Source: Ischnura elegans
Lineage: Eukaryota > Arthropoda > Insecta > Odonata > Coenagrionidae
Direction: 5' to 3'
DNA length: 64,000 nt
Assembly: GCF_921293095.1 (NCBI RefSeq)
Contig: NC_060247.1
Location: 116,207,111 to 116,271,110, forward strand
Shown: positions 12,601 to 21,939 of the stretch, in pieces
Layout: each line of letters begins with the position of its first letter
How positions within the stretch are numbered: position 1 is the stretch's first letter
The notes under the pieces: model-generated
What the model saw: only the letters and a program-made list of their open reading frames with translations
Databases searched by the model: none
What the model was told of the DNA's origin: nothing
Made by a program: the position numbers and the translations under genes

Positions 12601-15600
12601 AACTCCTTCCTAGCAGACAACTCCTATTTCCCACAAGAAACTTCCATACCTTCGGGTATCCTCATTAATGAGATAGGGCTTAAATATACAGACTGATTCC
12701 GAGTGTAAGCTATAGGGGCAGGGCACAAAGAAACCCGTGATTGAGCAATGAATGCCAACAGGTTGGGATAGCAACTACATTCAAGCAAAAATACATGTAG
12801 ATAATCAGTTGACATTAGACTATTCTATTCATTAGATCAATGTGTTTATTCACATTAAACACAAAGTCTTTTAAAATGACTGCTGTGGTGGATTAACCAA
12901 CCAAATATCAGATTCATCCTAAGATGTGATGGAGGAGATAAAAAAAAACCACAGCAGCTGGAAAGAGTGCACGGAAAATCAGGGAGTTTCACCGAGACTA
13001 TCTCAAAGTATTGTGATGAGCATTTGAGAAAGAATACTACGAAAAATAATCACCACCAGTGAATCGATTAAGGTACCAGCTGGTAAATGAAAGTTCCCAC
13101 CATGTCATGCCGGTCATAGTGACTGGCCCAGAGCAACTAAATCCCAGATGATTTCTGATGCCAAGGGCGCCTGGTACTGATTTAGGGATGGATAATGACC
13201 AGAGTGGTCATTTAGACCACATCGCTTAAAAAGAGAGTAAATATCACTTTAGATTAATGGGGTACACACCTTGTAACAATTAAAAAATCATCTAAGATTT
13301 TCAGGTTTTCTTGGGGATTGCTTTGTTTTGGAAGTTGTCAAATCATTTTCATGCCATGAGTTGCATCTGAAGATGATGGTAGCTTCTCTAACGTCAAAAT
13401 GACTCCAATAAGATACGGTTCGATAAAGTGCGTGCATATTTTATAAAATGTCAGCTCAATATTATCACATTCCTTAAAGTGTATGGTATGGCATGGTATT
13501 TGGAGGAGGCGACCGACAGCTTAGGTCATTTGTGCCAGGAGGGAAGGGTATGGAAGGAAGGGTGGAGAGAAACCCGATGTCGGCATTGGCCTTCTCTTAA
13601 CGAAAGGCGCCAAGGGGACCATGGCTTTACGTCCCATCCGATGGACGGAGTGTTTCGCTTGAAATGTCCTCCACACAACACTCAAGCAGGGATCGGGCAT
13701 ATTTAAGTAAATGAAAGGTCGTAGCACTTTTCCACAAGAATTTTTAATGCGTACAACGCGTTTCGGCTCACTGAGCCATCATCTGGTACAAGACGCTTGA
13801 ACACATGTGAAGATCCCTTTTATACCCTTGAGAGAGGAGAGTATTGGAGAAGGAGAGGATTAGACATCTTTGAGGATGGGGGGGGGGGGGGGGGGGGGGG
13901 TGGGAACGGGTGTACAGAGTATAGACAATGGGGAAAGATACAACTACGGGATGTGGACAACCCACGTTGGAGGGAGGGTTCTGGTCATAACTGTAAAATG
14001 ACGACACGTGCGGAAGACCATAGCAAAACAGGAGGAGGGGGTGTTGAGAAGAGTGAAAAAAAGGGGGGCTTAGGGTAAAAAGAGGCCGCGTGTCTTTTGA
14101 AAGTGAGAGGAGTAAGTAGCGACACAGGAAAAAAAAAAAAAAAAGGCGGGGTGAGGAGTCCCTTTGGGTTAGCTGAGAAGAGTGAAAGTTAGCGGGGGTA
14201 CAAGGGAGGAGATTGTCAGCAATAGAAAAAGGTCAAATGCGTAGAGAGGATGGGCGGACGGGAAACACCCCGTGGATGTTGGGGCACTTAAGGCGTGGGT
14301 GAGGAAAGAATTTCACCATTTGTTTTGGTGAAGGGTATCTTTATGAGAGGGGAGTGGGTGAAAAACACTTGCTCATTCATAAGCGTATTCAAATCACTTT
14401 GTACAATTTCGAATTGCTCAAAAACATCCAGTCTAGTACCCTTATTTTCTAAATGTAGAATTTCAGGTTTAAAATTACAATAATGTAAGGTCTGAAGAAG
14501 GTGTTTAGCGAGAAGTGACGTTTCATCTCCATTTTTCCAGCACCTTCTATGTTCTTTCATTCTGGTAATGAAACTTCTGCCTTTTTGGCCGATGTAACAC
14601 ATGTTGCATGACTCACAATTAACCTTGTAAATGCCAGATTGATTGATTGAATCTATTTTGTCTTTGTTGCGGCACAAAACTTTACCAAGAGTCTGGGGGT
14701 TTAAAAAGAGACATTGAATTTATTTTTGGGGAATTTGCGAGCAAGCCTATTTGAAAGATCCCCTACAAACAATAGCCGGCACCATTTTTTGGATTTCTCA
14801 GTGATGAGGGGAAGGGAGCAAAGCTGTGAAATAGCTCGCGTTTTTAACTTTCTTTGAAGCATTTTGGTAATGATGTTTACACTATAGCCGTTTGAAACTG
14901 CAATTGACTTGATATTAGAAAGTTCACTATTGAAATTCACAGCACTTAACGGTAAATTCACCAATCTATGCAACATGGAATGAAATGAGGATAATTTCTG
15001 GGAGGTTGGGTGGCATGAGTCACTTGGAATGATTGTATCACTATAGCAGGGTTTTCTATACACACCAAATTCATGTTTGTCACCAACTATGGATATGGAG
15101 AGATCAAGAAAGTTTATTTGTTTATCGGATTCTATTTCCACTGTGAACGTAATGTTGGGATGTTGGGTATTTAAAAGATTCAGAAATGTATCTAATTGTC
15201 TAGCACTTCCGGTCCAGCAGCAGATGATGTCATCAACATAACGGTACCAGTAGAAGATGTTGGATAAAAGTGGATGTCTGGAATCAAATAACTGGCATTC
15301 TAAATTGTCCATAAATATTTCAGCTAACACAGGTGAAAGAGGGGAACCCATGGCAAGGCCGTCTGTTTGATGATAAAAATTCTTATTATACAGAAAATAA
15401 TTTTGGTTCGCACATAGAAATTTATTTACTTCTGTACCTGTACAGAAAACCTTGTTACTTACGAAAGACTTGCTGAAAGACTGCAACATCGACAACAGTG
15501 TGTCTAGTGAACTTCACCGTCTCATGGAACTATGTGCGAACCAAAATTATTTTCTGTATAATAAGAATTTTTATCAACAAACAGACGGCCTTGCCATGGG

Positions 15601-18558
15601 TCCCTTATACGGCAGCTTTTCTTGAGGGTTACAGGGACTTAGAACTGAAGTTCAACACAAAAATAGCTCTGTTAACCAGTTTACAAAAACGAGCTCTATG
15701 AATATGTGAAGGTGAATGAATGAGTGAAGCCTATTATAAAGGCAACTTTCCTCATAGATTAAAATTTTTGGGGAAGATAAAACAAAAATCTAATTAAAAT
15801 TATTTTATTTTGCTTTGGGTACTAGCTGTCAGTGTGTTACGAGGATTCAACACATTGGACTAGTTTTCAGAGCAAGCAGCGTGGTGTAAAAAACAAATTT
15901 TCTTGAGACTTCACATAATTCTTCGAGTCTTCCAGGAGTGTTTCCAGAAGACCAAAATTCACAGAAGGTTCTAGGTTCTTATGCTAACAGACACTCTGAT
16001 TCATTTGTAATGATATTTCTACATGTCATGAATCCGCAATGTTCGACTGATAAAGAAAGAACTGCTGGCATCACAGGAAATATGTACAAAAACACCTTTG
16101 CAGTCAACATGTTAACTAAAATGATCATTTTTTTTTTACACGTTCCCTGCCGCAGATTTTAAGACGAATTCACTCATTGCACCAAATGTCTTTCTTTTTT
16201 ATTTCTCTTTAACAATTAGATCCTCTCCATTTGAGTTTTTGTGTGCTTTCAGCTTTGTACGCTGTGTCGGTCACATCATGTACGTGTCGCCGAAGCAGCT
16301 GTGACCAGCGGTCAGTGGTAAGTGGCTGATACATATGGTAGCACAGGGTGCAGGGGGCGTGCACCCTCCCCTTAAGGGGTCGCAAGCATTGCCGAACATT
16401 GCTGGACCACAATGGTAACTTTTTTACATGGGCAATATTGGCATTAATTTGGTAATACTGGTCATATATTGTTTACCATTGATTTTGATTGCTACTGGTC
16501 CGTTGCAGTTTTGACATAGTCACAGTAGAAATTGAGCAATGTGTTAAATTAGTTCATTAAAATGTTTTTATCAAGCAGCCACTGCAAGGTATTGAGATTG
16601 CTGAACCACAATTGTACCTTTTTCGTATCATAAGATGGCATTATCTAGAATATGCGTATAATCAGTTTACATTAAACTTTCTTAAAATTTACATGTGACT
16701 TGATTATTTTTTCATTATGATAGAAGGTAAAGACAGCTCAAGTTATCTTTTGTGCCCCCTCCTCTTTTGAGTTTTTTTCTGTATCCGCAACTGCGAACGG
16801 CATGCTATTAGTGGCCAAAAAAAAGTGACTCATTCATCAGTTATTATGACTGAAATGGCACGAAGATGAAGTGCTTGTTTTGGTCATCATGACTGAAGCG
16901 GCAGTGAACGTGTTAAGAGAAAACTGCAGCACCATACGCAAATAGGAGGAAAATAAGGAGGGGTTATAGTTACTTGGCTTCCTCTTCCAACTTCCTCCGG
17001 CGTGCAATCTTCAGGGTGAGCGGAATGTCCTCAAGAGAGAAGTCATTCTCCCGCCGCAAGCTATCCTCTTCCGGATACGTTTGGAGAAGAACAACTGATT
17101 CCAAAAACTTCACAGACAAAGTCCTTATCCTAGAAAATACGAAATACAGCCCTATTACAAGATATTGAAAATGAATTCCCAAAGGTATCTGAAAATGAAG
17201 AGGGTTAAATATTAAACTACATTAATAATTTCAACCTAAACTTAATAGTCCAAAACCAAATATTATGAAGTCGTGCGTGCTGTGTCGGTAATTAACTTTG
17301 CCTGGTGCATAGGTGAGCAAAAAATTAGGATTGCCCATTAAATATCAAGAATTTTAGTGTTACAGTGTTAACTTATATGATTTGATTGTGGGACAAAGTT
17401 TCATGATTTTCATTTTCATGACCGAGTACTATTTGCCAAGTCTATGTAACTACATCTGTAACATAGATTCAGCCAAGTTATCACAGAAATTGTATCATAA
17501 ACATTAGGCAAACAATTTTAATACCATAGCCGTGCAGCTTCTTTTTGCATTCTAAGCCAACTATAAAACTCTGGAATATTAAAGTTAGTCTTACTGCTTT
17601 TCTTCCCAAAAATCACTGTTTTTCACTTTGCATGAACATACTCGTACTTGGGTAATTACACCACAATTCAACAAATAATTTACCCTATATTCATGAATGA
17701 GATCCTCATTTGAAAACATAAAAGTATAGTACATACACTAAGTTTAGCGGTCCAGGTATACGTTGGAACCAACTACCTTAATGGTTAAGAGTGAAAAGGG
17801 GCATACTTATTTACATATCACTGAAGGTAATGCGACCACTACTTGAATTAAGCTACTCACCCATCATTGTCACTATCAACCATCTTCGCTATCTGCGCTT
17901 TTATCTGACAAAGAATAGTCCAAGAGCTTTCCATGTCCTCGGTAACTGTTCGTGCACAAGCCAGCCAAGACAATGCACTTCGATAAAGATGCGTAGCAGC
18001 TTGAATTACCCTTTTTTGGACCTGGGCTGAAGGGTCCTGAAGGAATATCTGAAGGTTTCTTACAACTTTAGGTAGAACATCTGGATCCTTCTTGCTACGG
18101 TCCGGGAAGAAAACAAACTTAAATCTTGTACAACTAATCCAAAAACGTCATTGCCTATGGCACAGATTAAAAGGATATACATACCAGGCCTCTTCAATAA
18201 AAGAAACAACAAATTTGCGGACATCAGCATTGCGATCACTCTGAAATCCAAGCATTTCATCAAGAAAATTGTCCAGCAGATTCGGCTCCTTGAACACAAT
18301 TATTTCTTGCACTCGTCGCAGATTATCAGTTTTACTGCTGTCATTCGCAACTGCTGCTTGGTTTAGCAAATCAACGATCTAAAACAAAGCATTGCCATGA
18401 AATCGGAAACCACAGCATCCCATTGATGGATTCCTGAACAACAGCCTGAGATTTAATATACTCACTCTTTTATAAGATGAAACACTGTCTTCCATTTCTT
18501 CTTCCATAAAGAACTGGGCTGCGGTGCTCCGCCGAGATTCGAGATCCTGTCGTGCCAT
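495..18558 (-). CDS. SYMPK: Symplekin, N-terminal 476 residues (8 exons, 3' end outside window)
   Basis: Scaffold of the nuclear pre-mRNA 3'-end cleavage/polyadenylation and histone pre-mRNA processing complexes; its N-terminal HEAT repeats bind the CTD phosphatase Ssu72 (family knowledge). The joined exons (18558-18466, 18378-18185, 18094-17861, 17129-16974, 12117-11969, 9652-9498, 8536-8261, 665-495) total 1428 nt, exactly 476 codons, with all phases matching. Landmarks align in order with human symplekin: LLNQAA and [10 protein letters not shown] near residues 35-60, SDNDGIRT near 170, [23 protein letters not shown] near 276, a basic KRRKR patch near 340 followed by an acidic run, and [12 protein letters not shown] near 440. 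The ATG at 18558 follows a purine-rich context (GAAATGG) and gives an N-terminus like the human one; an open frame upstream lacks an ATG. Introns 1 and 2 are 87 and 90 bp, the others 0.7-7.6 kb. The C-terminal two thirds lie before base 1. Confidence 0.95.
1113..1575. repeat. 463-bp foldback (211-bp inverted arms, 41-bp loop)
   Basis: Bases 1113-1323 and 1365-1575 are imperfect inverted copies of equal length around a 41-bp loop. Shared pieces include the block around CTAATGAGAGAGCAGCAGCC and its complement, and the outermost CAATGTCTCC / GGAGACATTG. It lies in symplekin intron 7, so the pre-mRNA could fold into a roughly 200-bp hairpin. No transposase frame is visible; the arms look like one older repeat inverted on itself. 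Confidence 0.9.
2088..2391 (+). mobile_element. 3' end of a non-LTR retrotransposon with (TTA)n tail
   Basis: The open frame 2088-2273 ends with [20 protein letters not shown] and SIKEYL, the usual C-terminus of CR1/Jockey-like ORF2 proteins. About 95 bp of 3' UTR follow, then a TTA microsatellite (about 2368-2391), the typical tail of such elements. The 5' truncation fits target-primed insertion. Flanking bits (AAAACCTCT at about 2042 and 2448) suggest it landed in an older pogo-like element. Confidence 0.6.
2625..4433. mobile_element. TIR DNA transposon, non-coding, TA target duplication
   Basis: The ends are inverted: CCGTATATCTCCGAATATAG plus a run of C at 2625, and its complement finishing at 4433. 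TA flanks both sides (2623-2624 and 4434-4435). The 1809-bp interior has no long frame. A second C-rich copy of the terminal motif at about 4357 forms a small hairpin with the right end. The TA duplication and this end type point to the pogo/Tc1-mariner group; this is a non-autonomous copy. Confidence 0.8.
4640..4800 (+). mobile_element. tRNA-derived SINE remnant
   Basis: A degenerate box-B-like core (CCCGGGTTCATGTCGG, about 4668) is followed by GGGGCAGAGGCAGAAAG and a unique tail. I see no intact A box, so it is an old fragment ending where the next transposon begins. Confidence 0.4.
4804..5389. mobile_element. Pogo/Tigger-like non-autonomous transposon (586 bp)
   Basis: The left end CAGTGGAACCTCGTTAAAGC and the right end, complement of CAGTGCAACCTCGATAAAAC, are inverted and flanked by TA (4802-4803, 5390-5391). 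Sub-terminal AGCGAG motifs recur. There is no coding frame. CAGTNGAACCTC ends with TA duplications are characteristic of the Tigger/pogo branch of Tc1-mariner. Confidence 0.8.
5413..6735. mobile_element. Pogo/Tigger-like non-autonomous transposon (1.3 kb)
   Basis: The ends CAGTGGAACTTGGTTAGTAC and its exact complement at 6735 are flanked by TA on both sides. The motif CGTACTAACCAGG or a close variant recurs several times near both ends, a likely array of transposase binding sites. The 1323-bp interior holds no recognisable protein. Only 23 bp separate it from the previous element. Confidence 0.85.
6811..7400 (+). pseudogene. Tigger/pogo-like DDE transposase relic
   Basis: The frame 6811-7110 begins [16 protein letters not shown], the block carrying the first catalytic Asp of CENP-B/Tigger (DDE_1) transposases, and continues with [16 protein letters not shown]. 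After a stop and frame change, IIDNAPID (about 7130) is the second-Asp motif. The N-terminal DNA-binding domain is missing; just upstream (6750-6808) lies a short palindrome ending in TTTTACTGTA. The copy is 5'-truncated and frameshifted, so non-functional. Confidence 0.75.
7578..7953. mobile_element. Harbinger-like MITE with TTA duplication
   Basis: Imperfect inverted ends (TTATTAGACGAGGTAGCC left; GGCTACCTCCTCTAATGAG right) are flanked by TTA at 7575-7577 and 7954-7956, the usual PIF/Harbinger target. Internally the words GTAGCCAG/CTGGCTAC and CTGGCAAC recur in both orientations. No coding frame. Confidence 0.65.
8261..8536 (-). CDS. SYMPK: Symplekin exon 7 (basic then acidic linker)
   Basis: 276 nt (92 codons) from ATATGCAG to GTGAGA. 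It encodes a basic, NLS-like [13 protein letters not shown], an Ala-rich stretch, the acidic [12 protein letters not shown], then [14 protein letters not shown] (human LTPDNVANLVLISM). Its acceptor is unusual: a SINE tail rich in ATAA lies only about 20 bp upstream, so there is almost no polypyrimidine tract. Confidence 0.9.
8553..8750 (-). mobile_element. tRNA-derived SINE next to symplekin exon 7
   Basis: Read on the minus strand: a tRNA-like head with a clear box B (GGGTTCGAGTCCCGCC, about 8694-8709), a GATCCAGGGCATGG core, and an (ATAA)n tail at about 8556-8575. The tail stops about 20 bp before the splice acceptor at 8537. A second, more diverged copy lies at 27655-27790. Confidence 0.75.
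8930..9095 (-). mobile_element. tRNA-derived SINE, second family
   Basis: The minus strand shows GGCTTGGTGGTGGAACTGG (A-box-like region), then TTGCGGGTTCGAAACCTGG (box B), then a unique A/T-rich body. The spacing between the two boxes resembles a tRNA. The body differs from the SINE at 8553-8750. It lies in symplekin intron 6. Confidence 0.6.
9498..9652 (-). CDS. SYMPK: Symplekin exon 6
   Basis: 155 nt from TTGCAG to GTAAAT. It encodes [19 protein letters not shown] and [10 protein letters not shown], almost identical to human symplekin; this is the best conserved block in the window. Confidence 0.95.
10020..10345 (-). pseudogene. Penelope-like element, N-terminal RT fragment
   Basis: Minus-strand translation near 10310 gives [20 protein letters not shown], close to the KADKGNTVVI block that marks the start of Penelope-like reverse transcriptases. 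After a stop come [20 protein letters not shown] and FRKKSVKTV. The catalytic part is missing, so this is a short dead fragment in symplekin intron 5. Confidence 0.7.
10404..10442 (+). other. Decayed hammerhead-like stem-loop (Penelope tail)
   Basis: Contains ATGATGGCTC, a loop, GAGCC and GAAAG, then GACGTTGGAC. It is the same layout as the motif at 13751-13789 but with GTAC/GGAC closing arms. It departs from the hammerhead core at two positions (CAAATGA instead of CTGATGA), so catalysis is unlikely. Confidence 0.4.
10716..11435. repeat. Direct repeats about 660 bp apart and a pogo-like end
   Basis: About 50 bp around TTTCCTTCTATGAAGCC (from about 10716) recurs at about 11383-11435 in the same orientation. 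Between them, 11150-11345 holds repeated TAATAACG motifs and ends with AGAGAGTCTACTGTA, the complement of a Tigger-type terminus. The matching left end was not found. Confidence 0.35.
11969..12117 (-). CDS. SYMPK: Symplekin exon 5
   Basis: 149 nt from a strong TTTGTTTCAG acceptor to a GTAAGT donor. It encodes [19 protein letters not shown] and ends with LEMLH, equivalent to human LLKFMVHPAISSINL ... ETLH. The preceding intron (12118-16973) carries Penelope-like remains. Confidence 0.93.
13365..13735. repeat. Unclassified repeat stretch in symplekin intron 4
   Basis: 13365-13450 resembles a degenerate Penelope tail (CTGAAGATGATGG ... AAAGTGCGTGC). 13500-13735 is a GC-richer block (GGCGACCGACAGCTTAGGTC ... 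ACGTCCCATCCGATGGACGG) that looks like an old dispersed repeat; I cannot assign a family. Confidence 0.3.
13751..13789 (-). ncRNA. Hammerhead-like motif at the Penelope 3' end
   Basis: Minus strand: GTAC, CAGATGA, a GGCTC/GAGCC stem, GAAAC, a very short CGCG step, then TT and GTAC. The two GTAC arms pair as stem I. Everything matches a minimal hammerhead except A for U at core position 4. Such ribozymes are known in Penelope-like elements. It lies downstream of the broken element at 14288-15495, on the same strand. Confidence 0.45.
13877..13900 (+). repeat. Run of 24 G
   Basis: An uninterrupted G homopolymer in the 3' region of the Penelope-like element. It is prone to length error in sequencing and can form G-quadruplexes. 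Another G run (about 18) lies at 53392-53409. Confidence 0.9.
14288..14677 (-). pseudogene. Penelope-like element: GIY-YIG endonuclease
   Basis: The translation carries [20 protein letters not shown] followed by [13 protein letters not shown], the GIY-YIG nuclease core with the Cys pair and EH/H residues of Penelope-like proteins, then [12 protein letters not shown]. In an intact element it is fused to the reverse transcriptase; here it is in a different frame from the RT ORF, separated by about 25 bp with one apparent single-base loss near 14700. Confidence 0.85.
14701..15495 (-). pseudogene. Penelope-like element: reverse transcriptase core
   Basis: 265 codons with the palm motifs [20 protein letters not shown] and [14 protein letters not shown] (YVDD catalytic pair), then INFLDLSI and FGVYRKP, all typical of Penelope-like RTs. 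The N-terminal part (KADKGN block) is missing: homology stops near 15495, where a copy in the opposite orientation begins. It ends in a stop just before the GIY-YIG frame. Retrotransposed DNA inside symplekin intron 4, inactive as it stands. Confidence 0.9.
15505..15605 (+). pseudogene. Inverted Penelope-like RT fragment
   Basis: Plus-strand translation gives [20 protein letters not shown] then LAMG, nearly identical to the minus-strand RT at about 15355-15420. The two copies lie head to head about 110 bp apart. Penelope-like insertions often carry such inverted partial copies. Confidence 0.75.
16974..17129 (-). CDS. SYMPK: Symplekin exon 4
   Basis: 156 nt from TTTCTAG to a GTAACT donor. It encodes [19 protein letters not shown], completing SDNDGIRT, then [11 protein letters not shown], matching the human EHDISLDRIP stretch. 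It ends in a split Asn codon (AA|T). Confidence 0.92.
17861..18094 (-). CDS. SYMPK: Symplekin exon 3 (HEAT domain)
   Basis: 234 nt from a GTAG acceptor to GTGAGT. It encodes [20 protein letters not shown] and, at its end, MVDSDNDG. The SDNDGIRT motif, conserved in animal symplekins, is split by the next intron within the Gly codon. Confidence 0.92.
18185..18378 (-). CDS. SYMPK: Symplekin exon 2 (HEAT domain)
   Basis: 194 nt between a TTTTAG acceptor and a GTATGT donor. It encodes [10 protein letters not shown] and [17 protein letters not shown], a near match to the first HEAT repeats of human symplekin, and ends inside a Cys codon (TG|C). Confidence 0.93.
18466..18558 (-). CDS. SYMPK: Symplekin exon 1 (start codon)
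   Basis: 31 codons from the ATG at 18558 to a GTGAGT donor just below 18466. It contains [15 protein letters not shown], the counterpart of the RRSVASQFF start of vertebrate symplekin. It ends on a codon boundary. Confidence 0.85.
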
Positions 18559-19348
18559 TTCGAATGCTTCCAGTAAACTTTGTTGAAGGGCAATAAAATT
18601 CTGGCGATTACTAAACACTAAAACGAGACTTAATCATATTTTTCGCAGGAGAACATTACTCATTAACTGAGAGCACAAAATATCAACAAACTTCATCACC
18701 GGTGAATATTAAACATCTTTCCCATCACATTACATTTCGGCAACTTCAAAACATGCCTGTAACCAGAAACACGACCATACCAAATACACTCACAGGAGGC
18801 TCGAAATACAAGAAAAATGAATGAAACTCCACATCAACAGTGTGTCAATGGTCAAGTTACCCCAATGCGAATGGTACGCCACTTTTATGGTACCGTAAAA
18901 ACATGTCACTGTAGATATCGTGTTATATTAAAATTTATCTTGGTTGCCTTTGTTACGATAATTAATCAAAGAACCATCAATGTCATTCATTCTTATCAAT
19001 GATGGGTTGTACTTTTGTTTCTCCCTTCAAATCATTTTTTTAATAATTGAACAATAAGAAAAGTACGACTGGGACGACGTAAGTGACATCTATATAAATT
19101 GCGTGGTGAGAATCAGAACCTTACGAACAGCGTCCGAATGAAACAGGATCGAATTTTCCCATTTGATAATACCCCGTTCATACAATATTGAACGTTACGT
19201 ATGCCCATAAATTATAAGAACAGAAGCTTCTGAACCGTGGCCTCTTTAAATTCTATGAACACATATTTACGGTAAAATTTTTGTCGCCCCGCGCACATTT
19301 TAATAAGATTACATAAGCCACCACTCGCAGCGCTGACGGCACGGCGAT
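18559..19348. other. Symplekin 5' flank, no further gene seen
   Basis: Expected to contain the symplekin 5' UTR and promoter. A possible 5' UTR splice acceptor (GTGTTTAG) lies at about 18613. I see no other gene or repeat here. Confidence 0.4.
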
Positions 19349-19460
19349 ATCAGAGTCCTCTGGCAGGCAGTTCTCTACACACACTGCTACACTACTCCCT
19401 CATAGTTTTGTACTTGATTTTTATTGGTTTTGCCTTATGGATAATTCAGAGGACTCTGAT
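19349..19460. repeat. 112-bp MITE with ATCAGAGTCCTCTG ends
   Basis: Perfect 14-bp inverted ends (ATCAGAGTCCTCTG ... CAGAGGACTCTGAT). A related 91-bp copy lies at 38014-38104, sharing the ends and the adjacent GGCAGTTCTCT. Confidence 0.6.
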
Positions 19461-19564
19461 CGATGTCCTTGTTTCACGGAAAAACAGAGTTCAAAGCAAT
19501 ATAGCCACTTTCTTTGCATGCAATTTATTTCACCATTGAAAGCGAACAACTTCCCATGTCTGAG

Positions 19565-19620
19565 CAGTGGCCCGGGAAGGCAGAGGTTCGATTCTGGTCA
19601 AGGTAATTTTTTCTCATAGT
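19565..19620 (+). repeat. Possible tRNA-like SINE remnant
   Basis: AGAGGTTCGATTCTGG at about 19583 matches a polymerase III box B, but no A box or family body is recognisable. Weak. Confidence 0.25.
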
Positions 19621-20341
19621 AGGCATGGACACTTACCCATTAAAAAAAATTGGGAGTCAACGTGAAGTGAAATAAAGGCGGTAATGAGACCCCATCACTC
19701 ACCATTGTGGGGAGCAACCTAGAAAATAGCCAAGGTGTGTATGCCTGCTTTAGTGGGGTAGAAAATTTTAGAAAAAAACAGGGTACTAAAAGTAAAGGGT
19801 TTTTAACTAATTTTAACTCTTTTTATAATCGAAAAAACTCCATTGTCTAAGGAATCTATTGTAAATTCTTGATTTTTCAATTTTTTTTCTTTTATGAAGG
19901 AAAGAACCCAGACGGCACAGGAAGTTTTCGTACCTAAATACGAGGGTGGACAATCAAGATACAAAAATCGCGCTTAGGAAGTTACTTAGAAGGTTTTGTT
20001 TCTTTATTTCCTTTAATGACGAAAAAAGATGCAAGAGGACTGGCAAATTCATATGCATCGATAAAATTGTATCTCATCGATAAAACTGTATTCGGTCTGG
20101 GACTATTTTCTTTCGCGGGTGGTGCCATCTGGTGCCATCGTGCCATATCCTCCTAGAAAGATCACATGTCTTCACAAGCCGTTGGAGATGGCATGGTTTA
20201 CGTCACGTCTCACCACATTTCAGGGATTTTTGTGGTTAAGTTTGTGAAAAATAGAGTGTCTGGTAATGGTGAAGTTTCCCTTATTCTTTAATTTCATTCT
20301 CTGGGCTTCAGAAACGTGTTTGTGAGATATTTTTGTTAAAA

Positions 20342-21130
20342 ATGCCTTCCGTGTGTGTAATGTCGGGATGTAATGGAAACTCCGGGACATGGCTCAAGTT
20401 TTTAGCTTTCCAAAAGATCCTGAGTTGAAGAAGAAGTGCATTTGGGCGATAAGAAGAAAACATTTCACCCCTACGAAAAACTGTGAGGTATGTACTCTTT
20501 CTCGCTGTAATTATTTGGATGTAATTTTAAGTTAGAAGTGGCTTCGGGATGTTGATGCATCAACATCCCGAACTATTCAGTACTGAAGTACTATAGTACT
20601 ATTCAGTACTAAAAATGGTGATTCAAAATATTGTAGCAGCAATTCTTTTGAAAATTCTTGCATTTTAGTTGTCTTTTTTGTATTAATTCATTCGGTAAAC
20701 GTGTGGTTAAAGGAGAAACTAGGAATAAGCTGCCAAGTTTATAGGATCGAATATTGCTTCTTAGCTTGCCCTATGGTGTATTACACGTCGGCTTTCATCA
20801 TTTCAAATTATCTTATGCTATAGTTTAAAACAATAAAAATATCAGGCATAAAAATATTTACTATATTTACGAGCCTAGTAATTTGATTTCTCATGCAGAA
20901 ATACCAAAAATTGGAAATGATTTGACCTAATAAGTTACATGGTATTTTATTATTTATTAATTTTAGGTGTGTGAGCTTCACATCGCACCTTGTGATATCA
21001 GAAAATAATCTGTGGCCTTGGACGAGAAGACGAGGAGAAAATTCTTGCTGAATTGGAGGTGCCCAGATTGGAGGAAGGTACCATTGCTTCACTATGTTAC
21101 CTGTCGCCAAGAAGACAGACATTGTGGCAG
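20342..21130 (+). pseudogene. Decayed THAP zinc-finger domain (two exons)
   Basis: Exon 1 (20342-20487) starts MPSVCVMSGCNGNSG; after a one-base frameshift near 20395 it reads FSFPKDPELKKKCIWAIRRK and HFTPTKNCE, ending at a GTATGT donor. Exon 2 starts at 20967 after TTTTAG with VCELHIAPCDI. Together these give the C2-CH zinc ligands (C, C, C, H) and the FP and W residues of a THAP DNA-binding domain. A stop follows after a few codons, and a shifted frame then reads KILAELEVPRLEEGTI, typical downstream of transposon THAP domains. Inactive. Confidence 0.7.
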
Positions 21131-21939
21131 AAGTGACATATTTGTGGATGTGGATTTGATTTGTGCAAGTTGGTGCAGTGATAGTGGACGTTCATCGGAG
21201 AAAGTATTGACGATAGTTTGTATGTATCGACCAGTCCTCTTTTAAATAATTTTCTATTCGAAAGAGAATAAGAGTAATTGTTTCGCTAAATTAGATGTGG
21301 GATAGAAGAGAAAATTGGAAATATTATTGTGGTTGACAATAGAAAATACATAATATATGTATTGTATTTCTGTGGGTTTTTTCTTTCCTGCCTCTTTAAA
21401 ATTTCTTGCGGTGGTGACTTCATGCAAAGTAAGTATAAAATCGGAGGTGTGATCTAAGAGATAACATGTTTTATTTTACAAGTGTTTATGCTGGTGATTT
21501 GGCAGGACTTTCATATTTTAATAGGGTGATACATTTACTGCAGTGACCTAGGGACTTTTACTCATCCCAAATAATTTTTCAAATACTTCAGCGCCTGATA
21601 TGGGTAAGTTTTAGTAGCTGAGACTGAACTATACGTTAATTTTTGCTTGCATTTTGATGAATTCGATCATACTAACAGCAGATGTGTCAGCAATCCTGTT
21701 TCATCGGCAATTTTTATTTAAAAATTTTATTTCGTCAGGCTTTAGGGTAAGCTTTTTAATGCTCGTGGGCTATGTGATGTCTTATTTAGTGTCAAAATTA
21801 ATAAGAATTTACTCTCATTAACATCTCAAGGTTTCCAAGTAAGTACGAGCCACTTAACAATGCTGGATGCTGGGGGTGCGTGAATTAGCCATGAGAATCT
21901 CATTTTTCGCAGAGTTATTTAAGTGGCCGAGTAAGTTTT

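Noticed and set aside
13797-14078. Plus-strand Gly-rich protein
   Set aside because: It is a translation of the 24-G run and purine-rich Penelope 3' region.
15498-15701. Plus-strand frame starting MCLVNF
   Set aside because: Wrong frame of the inverted Penelope RT fragment; the coding frame is the one giving [20 protein letters not shown].
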